Both the position numbers and the translations under genes were made by a program. Positions 1 to 10,969 of a stretch of DNA of 64,000 bases are shown here, in pieces. The notes below the pieces were generated by a model. The model did no database searches. It saw only the letters and a list, made by a program, of their open reading frames with translations, and was not told where the DNA came from. Each line of letters starts with the position of its first letter. Within the stretch, counting starts at the first letter, position 1. The stretch spans positions 930,001 to 994,000 of the forward strand of contig WJXW01000006.1 of assembly GCA_015832175.1 (NCBI GenBank), read 5' to 3'. Origin of the DNA: Paraphaeosphaeria minitans (taxonomy: Eukaryota; Ascomycota; Dothideomycetes; Pleosporales; Didymosphaeriaceae).

Positions 1-354
1 CCAGCACTACGCAGACCCCAGGCAGCCCGTATGCCACGCCGAGTTTGAAAAGTCGTACCCGCACCCACCACATCCACAGACAGTCCCGTACTATAGCGTG
101 TGCAAGCGCGAATGTAAAAGATGACCATTTCTACAGAGTCCATCTGGGCAATCAATGCCGTTTGCAAATTCAAGATGCCCCCGGCTTTCACGAGGTCGAT
201 CCGACGTAGCGCCAGCAATGCAGACACAATGAGTAATCGCAGTCACACGCAAGAAGGACAACCGCAGACCTTGTCTCCTGAAAAAAAAAACCCCTAGGCC
301 CGAGCCCACGCTCAGACCGAGACTCATCTATCATACACACTCCTCCAACCTCCC
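1..354. other. Left edge, 3' flank of SPT5
   Basis: This short stretch lies downstream of SPT5. Two plus-strand frames are open from the window edge, one closing near 123 and one near 210, so the tail of a gene beginning outside the window is possible. Too little is visible to choose a frame or name a product. An A10 run lies at about 280-289. Confidence 0.3.
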
Positions 355-3300
355 CTAATCGTACCTGGGATCCTCGTCCCCGCCCCAAGCCCCCGGCGTC
401 GGCGCCGCCGCAGGCGTAGTGTAGTAATCTCCTGGGGTAGGCGCCGAGTAGTTACCCGGCGTAGGAGCGCTGTAGTGCCCAGGGGTCGGCGCATCCAGCG
501 GGAGTCCGCCCGGCGTAGGCGCGCTGTACGCTCCGTACCCGCCAGGCGTGGGCGCAGAGTACGCGGATGGCGTGGGCGCCGAGAGATTGGACGTGGACTT
601 TGTGGTTGAGGAGGCTGCGCCTGCGCCCCACGCCGGCGTCCGAGAACCTGAGTTGAAGCCCCCATAGGACGTGCCTGAGCCGTCGTTCCCACCGTACGCA
701 GTCGCGCCGCCATACGCGGTCGCGCCGCCGTATGCAGTTGCGCCGCCATATGCTGTCCGCGAGCCATCGCCGCCGCCCCATCCGGGTGTCCGACCGCCGC
801 CGCCGCCCCAGGCTGGAGTGCGTCCACCACCACCCCCAGCAGCAGGTGTCGCACCACCCCAGGACGGACCGTTCCGGGACGCACCGCCCCAAGCAGGCGT
901 ACGTCCGCCGCCGCCGCCGTTGTAGGGTGTAGCACCTCCATACCCACCCCGCGAGCGGTTCGGGAATTTGCCGCCGCCGAGATCGGTGCTGTTGCCCGTG
1001 ATGGGGTCTTTGACGGTGAGGAGCTCCTTCTTGATCGATATTTGCTTGTTTTTGGTGTGCAGCTCGATGCGGGCTTCGTCGTTCATGGTGTCCTTGACGA
1101 TACCGAGCAAACCCTTGTAGGGGCCCTTTCGAACAGTCACGGTCTTACCGATCATCCTGTCTCTTCCAAAGGTCCGCGTTTGGGGTGGAGCCATGGCTCC
1201 CGGGCCGCCATTTGGTTGTTGTAGCGCAGGGTTGATGCCGCTGAGATCAGGCCCGCCTACCTGAGCGCGTCCACTCTTAGCCGCCATCGTAACAACGTTC
1301 GTGCTACGAGTCACGAACACACCGGAGTTTTCGTTGTATTCCCGGTTCTGCACGAAGAGTTGACCGCGGTGGATGTAGATGACTTTCCCGGTTCGGTTTT
1401 CTCCACCATGCTCCTTGACAGAGTCATCGTTTCGAATCTCGGAACCGTCTCGATCGGTCGCAACGGCCCTGTTGTTGCGCCCAACGATACCAGATACTTG
1501 TGTATGCAAGAGGGTGCGGACCTCACTTTGCTGGTCCAAAACACGCAAGACCTCGCGATCAACCTTGATGACGCAACCCACGGTGGAGGCACTGTATGGT
1601 TAGCGAATATACAGGATACAGGATATGTAATACGCACTCAATCTGCACCAGATCGAACAGGTCGAATTGTGAATTGGGTCCAATGGTAGCCGAATCCGCG
1701 GCGCGCTTCAAATCCTTGCTGAAAACGGTGATTTCGGTCTGGGTCGAATCGCAGAGCAGGGTGATCTTGTCGTCCCTGATTTTGGTGATCATACCAACTT
1801 CGTCGATGTACTTGCTCCCACCTATGACCTTGACGTGGTCACCATCACGGAATAATTTACGAAGAGTCCTGACTGGAGTATCGATTTGCCGCCCTTTCAG
1901 ATCACCTTCTGTGACACGGATCGTCACGATGTCGCCCTTGGAGGTAACAGTGGTACCCTTGAGCCCCTTTTGTTCGCCATCGTAGACCTCCACGTTGTCG
2001 CCGGCGACAAAGTTGGAGCCCGATTGTCCAGCCTTTTGTGCAGCCTGGACCGCCAAAAGATCCATGCCGTCTGCGCCATCGGTGGTCGGAGTGGCAAACC
2101 ATTGCAACTCTTCCATGCGCGGATTTACATTTTCAGAGGAAACGGCGTTGACGTTGTGCTCTTTATAAAGGAAGCCGCCAACGTATTGTTCTCCCTTGTA
2201 CTCGATCGTCCTCTGGCTGCCACCTCCTATCATCCGCATTTTACTCGCGTGCCGCTTCTTCGCGTCGGCCTCGCTGAAAAGCTTCTGTGGGGGACGATCT
2301 GTGACACGACCGAAAGCCGGGCGCTTGCGTTTTCCGCCATCAGCAGCATTCGCATCTTCGTTCAGACCATAGTCGAGGCGCGGAACAATTTGCAGGGTGC
2401 AACTGATACCATTTTCACTGACTTCGTATATCTTTGCAAGATCACCCTTGTAAGGACCGCGGGCGACACGGACAAACTTGCCCGGTTCTAGCGTCGTGCG
2501 CTTGCGTTTGCGTAGAAGATCTGGTCGCTCTTTTACCTCAATGGAGAGGGGTTGTGTTCCCAGGAAAAGGTGGATGACACCGTCCGCTATAGCCATCATG
2601 TCCTGTTTCGCGTCGGCTTCGACGTAGATATATCCCGACATCGAGCCTCCGCGCTCGAAAGCGGAATAGACGTGGCATGGACGTCCATAGCGAAGCCGCT
2701 CGTCGATCCGCTTCATGATAGACATGATAACCTCGCGCTCTTTGCCCGGGCGACATTTCAGGACCCAAATTGACGGATCGTCGACAGTTGGCTGCGATGT
2801 CGGTACTGTGCCTGCCGCTGATCGACGAGCGCTCATCATCTCGCGCCGGCGATACTTTTCGTCCATTGCCCTGGCCACCTCCTCGGCATCCATATTCTGC
2901 TCGGCCTGTCGCCGGTTGTCTAGTTCGCGGTGATGGCGGTCGTCGAGGTCGGCCTGGGTGGCCTCGAGCAAGTCGTCTGGGTGGACCTCATCGGCAAAGT
3001 CGTCGTTCTCGTCCTCCTCTTCATCTTCATCCTCGTCAACTTCGGCCTCCTCCTCAATGAACTGATTGCGCCGCATCAACTTCTTTCGTTTCTTAGGGCG
3101 AGTCTGTCTTGGGTCAGCGCTTTCTCGAAGGTGGTCGCGGCTCGTCATACCACAACCTCGTCTTCGTCGTCGTCTTCGTCGTCCTCCTCATCCTCTTCGT
3201 CTTCTTCATTCTCTTCGCCGCCGTCTTCGTCCTCGTCATCTTCGTGCGCTTGAGGGGCTGCCGCTGGGGCGTCGTCTTCATCATCGTCGTCGCTTGCAGG

Positions 3301-3387
3301 CTTGCGGTTGTTGCTCGGGGCCACATCGTCCTCGTCTACTTCGGGCTGCGGGTTGAAGTCCTCGCCGTCGGAATCGTAGTCAGACAT
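355..3387 (-). CDS. SPT5: Transcription elongation factor SPT5
   Basis: Three exons (3387-3151, 3103-1638, 1591-355) give 979 residues, close to the usual fungal SPT5 length. The two introns (3150-3104 and 1637-1592) are 46-47 nt with GT-AG ends and keep frame. Seen: a very acidic N-terminus (about 1-150), an NGN domain starting near residue 191 (IWVLKCRPG), and several KOW modules, for example EPGKFVRVARGPYKG near 287 and GKTVTVRKGPYKG near 716. From about 771 to the end is a Gly-rich C-terminal repeat region with TPAWGG, ATAYGG and SAPTPG motifs. Family knowledge: SPT5 pairs with SPT4 as DSIF, binds RNA polymerase II and supports processive elongation; its C-terminal repeats are phosphorylated by CDK9/BUR kinases. 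Identification is secure. The exact start is the first Met of an acidic exon and is well supported. Confidence 0.96.
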
Positions 3388-4942
3388 CGTAGCAGGAGAT
3401 CGCGTATCGCGCGGAGGCCGATCCCTTCGCCTGAGGGTTGCGGGTGGATCGTCGCAGGTGAGCGAGCGAGGTCCGAGGCTCGCGGATTCGGAGAAGCGGG
3501 ATGGTTAATTCCGAGGCCCAGAGCTGACCAGCGCTTGGCAGCAAGAGAAGCTGAGGGGAAAGGGAAAGAGGGGGTCGTCGACGTTGCGCGGGCGGCGGCT
3601 TTGTTATAAACCGTCAAAGTCGCGGAGCGTCCAAAGAACGATGCGCCTCGGGCCCGTGCGCCTCTAGTCGCGTCTTGGCGCGCCGGGCCCAGCTCAGCTC
3701 TGCAGCCTGTGGTTCTCTCACTCGTTGCAATCGCTGACACGCTCGATCGGATCAAATTTCTCACGTTTCTGTTCGCGGCAGTCGTTGCCTATCTGATCTT
3801 TCCCTAACCCATTGTCTTCTTCATCCTCGCTGAGTGCATGTTCGATCATAATTTGCTATGGCGCCATGTTGATATACATGTGTAGGTATTGTGCATCTCC
3901 TTTTGATTAAAGGCAGTACCTGTGGGATTCCTTTTGCTGCCAGCATCTCTACCACGTCTATCGTAAAGCCACTTCTGCGCCCTACTTTGCTTCTGCGATG
4001 GAATCCGTTCGGACTGAGCATCGGCCTGCGGATAAGACACTGCCTACACGTGCGCTTGGGAGGTTGGAGACTCATTGATCGATTCACTGAACACTCGCAA
4101 ATCGGTCCAACACAACGGTCTTTGTTTCAGCTATGCGCTTATCGAGAAATCTACCAACCTCCCTATACTAGGGAATGGTAATGCTGCAGGAAGTGCAGGA
4201 AGTGCAGGAAGAGCGAACAATCCCAGACAGTACTGTCGGTCAAGAGATGGGAATTGCACTTTGGATCCAGGAAGACACAGTGAACTCAATTTTCGAGGAG
4301 GCACTGTGTTGTCGAGCCAAGCGGAGCATCGGAATGATCTCATAAGCTCTCCATAAAGCAATTTGATGGCGGTACCTTCCCCAACGCTCGCGGACGCCTT
4401 TTGCTTCATATGATAACCGGCTGTACGTACCGTATCATAAGAACCAAGTAATCAAGAACCCTGAGTCATCCTGGGCTCGAGTTTCAAATACTTTACATCG
4501 GTAGATTGCAACCAACATCTGATGTCTCCGTCAACACGAGACGAACGCGTGCAACCGCGCTCCTTCCCTCTCACATCCTACGCGTGCCTTCCTCTACAAC
4601 GGCGCCAGATGTTTGCGCGATCATAACTCTCCACCATGGTTTTGCTTCCAGGTAAGGCAAGGACTGCACTCGTCCCGTTAAATTGAACATTTGCAACACT
4701 GGGCCATCTTTATGCGAACGGATCCACGACAGAGACGATATAGGGTCGCGCCATATCATCATGAGCAGCGTGACGATGAAAACGAAAAATGGCTTTATTG
4801 CTTTCATTCTTGATCATATGGAAGCTGAACTAGGACATTCTGTGGCTCAACCTGGTCATGAACGACTACCTGTGGTGCGCAAGAGTCACATCTACATCCA
4901 GTCTTCCGAAACTGTCAACCTCTGCATGACCGGTCTCTATTT
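3388..4942. other. Intergenic, SPT5 upstream region
   Basis: No convincing gene is seen. The first few hundred bases are the presumed SPT5 promoter. A nine-base unit (TGCAGGAAG) is repeated three times in tandem at 4185-4211. Short open frames on both strands show no domain-like composition. Confidence 0.4.
4185..4211. repeat. Tandem repeat, 3 x TGCAGGAAG
   Basis: Three perfect consecutive copies of a 9-bp unit in the SPT5-BTB intergenic region. No function is implied. Confidence 0.8.
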
Positions 4943-5905
4943 TTAAGAAGACATCCGCTCGGGATCGAACCAGATTGCGACGTAGTCGAAGACGTCTGCA
5001 GCGTACTCATTCTGACCCTTCAATAGTTGACGGTGGCCAGGACAGCTGCTGAAATACTTGTAACGCGCGACCACAAAGGCAGCTACAACACCCCTCAGAG
5101 GATCGATGCTTCCATCTTCTTCTCTATCCGGTATGTAGTTACTGTCGTATGTAAATCGAGCTAGATGGGTGACTGCTTCGAGACCAGATGCGAATAACGC
5201 GTACTCGGACAGTGTGTCGATCACATTCTTGAGAGCTTCGTCTTTGAGCCTTGTGATCAAGTACTGCTCGGCAAAAGCATACAGACGGGCATGCGCTAGG
5301 AGCACCGGGGCAAAGTTCTCCCTCCACGACTGTTTCTTGCGGGGCACATGAGGCCACTCCCGGGCACAGTGACGGATGCGCTGAATACTCCGGAACAACG
5401 CTATTGGATCTGAGAGATCTAGAGAGTCAATCGTTTCGGAGTGTTGCTGAGAACTCTTTCGAACTTGAGGACGGTCGGAGCTGTCAGCATCGAAGGACGG
5501 CTCGAAGTACGATGAGATCGGTGCAGCGAGGAGACGGCCTTGTTTAAGCGCGTCGACATGTTCATCGGAAAACTGCTCGGGCTTAGGAATTGTGTAGTTC
5601 CCACAATACGAAAACTCGCAGATCCGTTCAAAGTCCTGAGCCTGGAGTTCTGGGAATCGAGCGACATTTTCCTGGGCTTCGAGCATCCCTCCGTTCACGA
5701 GGCGATCCAACGGCTTGGAGAGACTCGCAATAGCACCCGCATGCACAACAATGGGCGTCTGCTCTGGGCCGATGAGGAAAGTGAACTGCTTGGTACGGAG
5801 TATCCTGCGTGTGTCCATTAGCATGTTGGAAGGGTACGAGAGGGCGGCAGTTTGTTGCGTACTCGCCGAAGGATGGAGGCGCCATGATGCCCCGAGGGGT
5901 TTCAA
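4943..5905 (-). CDS. BTB/POZ domain protein
   Basis: A single uninterrupted frame of 320 residues. The region about 30-105 has the fungal BTB pattern: a strand-rich start (KQFTFLIGPEQTPIVVHAGAI), a LVNGGM-like helix turn, and a later segment with DFERICEFSYCGNY and GRLLAAP. The C-terminal half (about 190-320) is helical with Tyr- and Leu-rich segments such as LYAFAEQYLI, as in the post-BTB part of many Pezizomycotina BTB proteins. Family knowledge: BTB domains mediate dimerisation or Cullin-3 adaptor binding; most of these fungal paralogues are uncharacterised. The first Met gives 320 residues; a second Met at residue 28 (MLMDTRRI) is an alternative start. No specific partner or substrate can be inferred. 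Confidence 0.8.
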   Translation of the reverse strand: MKPLGASWRLHPSASTQQTAALSYPSNMLMDTRRILRTKQFTFLIGPEQTPIVVHAGAIASLSKPLDRLVNGGMLEAQENVARFPELQAQDFERICEFSYCGNYTIPKPEQFSDEHVDALKQGRLLAAPISSYFEPSFDADSSDRPQVRKSSQQHSETIDSLDLSDPIALFRSIQRIRHCAREWPHVPRKKQSWRENFAPVLLAHARLYAFAEQYLITRLKDEALKNVIDTLSEYALFASGLEAVTHLARFTYDSNYIPDREEDGSIDPLRGVVAAFVVARYKYFSSCPGHRQLLKGQNEYAADVFDYVAIWFDPERMSS

Positions 5906-8127
5906 AGCCTCCTTTCTGGCTCGTGACAGTTGAAGCCCGCGACCTGGTGTGTGAAGAGTGTGTGAACTTGAGGAAGGAGCAGTTGCGTTGAAAGCAAGAA
6001 CAAGCTCTAGACCAATCAGGACTCAGCGAGTACCTGGATAACAGACTAACCTGTTTGGAATAGCGTGTTTGTCATGCCTTCCATCGGGACTCACGTACGC
6101 GCAACTTTGCTCTCACCATCGTTCCTTACCATTGATGGTCTTGCGGTATACCCTTTTTCATCTGGGCTGCCTGCTTATCCTGCCCCAGGGCCATCGGTAT
6201 TCCGCTGCCGAATGCAAGGTGGCCTACGGTTCTACGGAAGTTTCGTTTGGTACTTACGTTGCGAATTTTTTGAACAGCGTATCATGCCTAAGCAGCGGCG
6301 GATTGAAGATAACACAAGCAATCTGGGTCGCATTGTTGAGCAGTCTTCCCTGTATATGCCACCACGCTCGCCGGATATCCTTGCTGATTCCTCAATACTG
6401 CGCCAGACAGCGTGGCAAGACGACATATAATGAGCTCGGTCCCGATGCTTTGCGTCAAAACGTGCAATTTAACGCCAACCAGCAACAATTTGGCTGAGCT
6501 CAACCTACATCAAGCATCACTGACTAATACAGCCCGCAGCATGTCTGGACTTTGCCTAGATTTATTACCACTGCGAGCTGGAGTTGAGGCGGACAGCCAG
6601 ATAAAATATGCTCGAACACGTCAAGCAGACGAAAGCGGTTTGATGAGAGAAGACGGTGACCCCAAAGATGTAGAGAGGCGAGGCCTGGTCCAAACACCAT
6701 TCGAATTCTCCGGCAGTCAATCTACAAAAGACAATATCGTGTTACCAAGGAGACTTCATACAACTTTGGCGAAGAGCCCAGAGGATAAAATCCAACCGTG
6801 TTGCTCAACTAGATCACGCAAGACCAATGAGATGAGCATTATAAGATAGAATGCCTGGAGCACGATAAAGGTCCGGTGCCCTGTAGTGACGCTGAAGAGG
6901 CAACGCGGCATCCACCGTTTCGGATGGGTACTGCATGTCTCAGCTCAAGCTTTCTCAACATCCCTCATCCCCCAATGAAAGGGACACGTTTCGAAGGACA
7001 AAGCGTGAGGTAAGAGTGCACGTTTGGATATATGGCTGAGCAATCGTATTCCGGATTACCGTATGTCACTACGACAAATTCGGTCACTACCATGTTACGC
7101 AAAGACTGGGCCCCTCGTCCATCCACGCAACAATATGAATAGAAGATGGTTCCGATTTTCCGGGATCTATTTTAGTTCATCCTGACTCTTTAAACCCGGG
7201 AGAGGCCCCCGTGGCACGATGTGCCAGCTTCCGAAAGGCTGTCGATTTCAAATTAGAACTCTGTCGACGGGGACGTATTGTCCCCACACCCCACATAGAG
7301 GTATGTGGAGGTCTGACAAGCACTTTATGGGTTACGGAGCAAGGATTCTAGAACCATGACAGCTCCTTTAGGTGCCAGATGCTCCAGAAGCATTGCCTCT
7401 TGGCCAGACGGAGAAGGCTTCGAAAAGTCTACGCCGCTGACGCATATTTCGAACGCGAGTCCATACAATTGGTGCATTAACATTCACTAGAGCTCATGTC
7501 AATCCATACGATTTTCGTGTCGAATTAGCTTCGCATGGTGATCATGGTCCTCGTGGCTGCCCGGCATGGAGTTGCAGACTTCGGCTATTTAAGCCACTCT
7601 CACTTATTATTCCATAAAACGACCACTCCACATACTATACGGTTAAATCACTTGGCCTCTTAGAACACTCCAAATTACTATTACGCTATACTCGAAAGCC
7701 TTCTCGAACCAAGCACTTCGCCACGGCGGCTTGGCCGACTATTGAGAGATCGTGATGCCAAAGGCATCCATCACACCGTATGCAATCAAAGCTTTCCTTT
7801 TCAGACCAGACCACCGTGTCGCTTGCAGAACCGCCTTCCTACCTAGGTTGCTATCAATAGTCACGCGTGAACTGGGATGCCACCTGGAAGTCCTACTAGT
7901 CTATCGTACGCATGTGCTTGTCTATCGCAGCCGACCACGAGCCCCATACCCGGAACTTGAGCGGGATAATGAAAGATAGAATCTTGGCGAGATGTACGGT
8001 ACTAAAATCATGAATGCGCCCATTCTTCGGTCGATAGTGATACTAGGTCCTTTCTCACCGTCTCAAGAGCATCTTTCATCTTCCGAACTCACAGGAAACA
8101 CCCTCTGAACAGGTCGTCTCACTCAAA
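5906..8127. other. Long intergenic region (2.2 kb)
   Basis: No supportable gene. Overlapping plus-strand frames at 6065-6849 lack domain character. Two adjacent perfect inverted repeats occur at 7269-7285 (GGGGAC / GTCCCC) and 7291-7308 (CCACATA / TATGTGG). The last few hundred bases are the presumed promoter of the AA8 gene. Confidence 0.4.
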
Positions 8128-8943
8128 ATGAAGTTTTCACTTGCGCTCGCAGCTTTGGCTGGCCTTGGTGGGTCATAGTCGAAGACTCGTTAATTCAACC
8201 TTCACTCATAGAAGTTACAGCTTTTGGACGTCCGTCAACTGGAGTGCAGCCACGAGCTGAAGGGACAATCACATACGTCGACCAAGAGACCGGATTTACC
8301 TTCTCCGAGTACAAAGCAGCATTCTCACTCTCGGCCAACATTGTTTTCCGCTTCGCGCTCCCCAGCAATGCGCCCTCAGGTCCCTACAATACCGTCATCC
8401 AGGCCGTCGTTCCCAACCAGCTTGGATGGATCGGTCTCGCCTGGGGCGGCAACATGGTCAGGAACCCGCTGACCGTCGCATACCCCAATGGCCAAAAAGC
8501 AACCGTTTCTTCGAGATGGGCTACGTAAGTCCCGCCTCCCACATGCAATATTAGGTGCGCGAGAAGCTAATACATAGGAAAGCGGACACAGCACCCCCGG
8601 CGCCTACACCGGCGCCACCTACACCCTCCTGAACACCGGCAACAAAGTCAACGGCTCGCACTGGCAATTCACCGCCAAGTGCGCCGGCTGCACGACCTGG
8701 ACGGGCACCTCTGGTTCCGTGCGTATCTCGCCGACCGGCAGCTCGCGCCTTGCCTTTGCCTACTCTACGGGCAAGGCGGCTTCGCCGTCATCGAACACGT
8801 CGACGATCCCGGTGCACGATACACCAAATTACTTCACCAACGACTTCTCGCTGGGCCAGAACCCGAACTTTGATGCCTTGCTGCAGAGGAACGGGATCTC
8901 GGCTGCAAGCGATGGTGTGGTGTTTGTCGATGGGCCGCTTTGA
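8128..8943 (+). CDS. Secreted AA8 (CDH-type) cytochrome domain protein
   Basis: Three exons (8128-8167, 8221-8524, 8592-8943) encode 231 residues. Exon 1 supplies a signal peptide (MKFSLALAALAG, cleavage near residue 14-20). The rest is one domain with the pattern of the cytochrome b domain of cellobiose dehydrogenase (AA8/DOMON): LGWIGLAWGGNMV carries the probable Met heme ligand, and SHWQFTAKCAGCTTW carries a probable His ligand and the conserved Cys pair. There is no FAD-dehydrogenase or cellulose-binding domain, so this is a stand-alone cytochrome. Family knowledge: AA8 proteins shuttle electrons, often to lytic polysaccharide monooxygenases. Inference: extracellular redox partner in plant cell-wall attack. 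Intron 1 (8168-8220) could alternatively end at 8211, changing only residues beside the signal peptide. Confidence 0.85.
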
Positions 8944-9711
8944 AGGGGAAGCATGGTGGAAAGCAGCTAGGTAGTGATGTTGTAGAGTATGCATTTATCA
9001 ATATACATGTCTTGCATTGAACCGCGAAGCTTGCGTGTGTAGCTTATACAAGGGTCTCCTGCATGCGAAACGATGGCAAATCGCGCTCGAATGTTGCGCC
9101 TCGAAATCCATCGTAGGTTGTCTCCAGGTTTTCGTTGAATTTAATTTTTGCTGCTACTCACTCCTCTGTGCGTTTCGATGATGTATAGTGGCTGACAGTA
9201 AAAACTGGACTTTTTGTAGAGGTTAGATTTCGGGATATACTCTCATATGATAGCTTTTCAACCGTGTCATACCTCACAGAATGAGGCGTGCTCCAGAAGT
9301 CCAGTTTCCTGTGTCACCTGCTGTGGTATCGCAACTCCAGCAATAACGTTTTCGCGACTTTTCAACAGCAGTGCAAGACCACTGCACGGTGCAAAGCGTC
9401 TTTTGTGGTAATCACCTTCAACAACAATGCCCGTGAAAAAAAACATGAAGCAGAAGTCAAGATCAGGCAAGAAAATCATATGCAACTCTAACTACTTGCA
9501 GCTCATCTCGTAGAAACACACCACCGCGCGCAACGAGCGATGAAAATAAACTACAAAACGCCCCATGCAACCTCCCGCCTGCGCTACCTATGTTCCCCAC
9601 ATCCGCGTTCCCGCAATTAGCCTGGATTCTGGCAATATAGGTACAGGATGTGGGGACGACCCGCTAGGAGCCGGCAGGGGTGTGGGTTGAATGGGCTACA
9701 TTGCGACCACC
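8944..9711. other. Convergent intergenic region
   Basis: Shared 3' flank of the AA8 and DUF1996 genes. No gene-like frame is seen. Confidence 0.4.
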
Positions 9712-10969
9712 TCATGCCTTGATGGCCATGTCGCCCAGGGGGAGAGCCTTGAGCCCTGAGATGGTAAATTAGCATGGTGCTGAGGTAGTAAGGAAGGAAC
9801 AGGGGACTTACAGCCGTCGACGTCCTCGGGCGCTTGCTGTTTCTTGGTGCAGGCGCTGTACTGGGCGTCGCTCTGGGTGGTGAGGCCGGCCTTGGGGCAC
9901 GCGGTGTTGAGGTTGCAGCCGTTGTCCATGGCTTTCTGGAGCGAGTCGCCTTCCCAGCCGAAGACGTAGTCGCCGTGGGCGGCGGCGCCACTGTCGGAGT
10001 GTTAGCATTCGTGCTTCGGGTGACTGCGCCGGAAGAAGGTACGCACCCAAGGTTCATCGAGTACACAAAGGGCTTGGAGCCATCGGTGGGCCACTGGTTC
10101 TTGTCGGAGAAGTTGGTCACGTTCCACATGAGCTCGTACATGATCTGGGGAAGCTTGACGGGGTGCGTAGATGGGCAAGAACCGCCTCCAGTGGCACCTG
10201 AGCCCTGACCGTAGGAAACGTGGCTCTGGTGGTTGGGGGAATCGAGGTTCTTGCCATCCCAGCATCTGGGTCTTTGTTAGTTGAGGCGAAGCTTTGGTAT
10301 GAAGTGGACTCACGTGGGGAAGATTATGGTCTGACGGATCATCTTGCACTTGGGGTCAGAGGGAATAGCGACAGTGTCGCTGCCAGAGCAGGGCTGAGCA
10401 CCGACGAAGGTGTCCTCGTTGGGAGACGTCCAGCACCTGTGACAGATGTTGCCCTTCGCCACTTTGCTGTCATCTGTGTTGGTTGCGGATCCAGCCAGCA
10501 TGCGGAAACCCTGCAATTAGTTAGTGATCGTTCAGTCAGTCTAAGAAGTGCACCTTGCCTTTTTGAACGCCGTCGTCTTGCCGCTGGGAATATAGTAGAT
10601 ATCGAGACCACCTTTGTTGATGAGCTTGCCCTGAGGGCCACCGTTTCCAGTCTGGGGAACGCGGATGTACGATCCGTTCTTGTGGTGAAAGAACATAACA
10701 GCGGTCCAGTAGTTGGACTTGTCCTGGACAAAGGAGCATGATGTGCAGGTGGAGAGCTTGGCGGGATCATTGTCCGGGTCCATGGAAACGTTAAAGCTGT
10801 TGCCACCAACGATCTGGTGGAGATGGGGAGTGTACTTCATTCCAGGGTTGACGAGCGGATCCGTTCGCTCGACGACAAGTTGCGAGCAGGCGAACCGCAA
10901 CATACTGCCCTGAGCGTTGACATTCTGCGCAAGAAGCGCGGCGACAGCCGTGAAGGTAGACCACTGCAT
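9712..10969 (-). CDS. Secreted DUF1996 domain protein
   Basis: Five exons (10969-10559, 10510-10314, 10265-10047, 9990-9812, 9755-9712) give 349 residues. A signal peptide (MQWSTFTAVAALLAQ, cleavage near NVNAQ) is followed by a DUF1996 domain: RTDPLVNPG and PHLHQIVGGNSFN near the start, then FRMLAG, a CWDG segment and HGDYVFGW, with several paired Cys. Exon 1 joins exon 2 only through a GC-AG intron (donor GCAAGG after AAAAAG, 10558-10511); the overlapping GT site would break the frame of the conserved GFRMLAG motif. The other introns are GT-AG. Family knowledge: DUF1996 proteins are secreted and often wall- or sugar-associated; their biochemical role is not settled, so none is assigned. There is no WSC domain. 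Confidence 0.9.
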
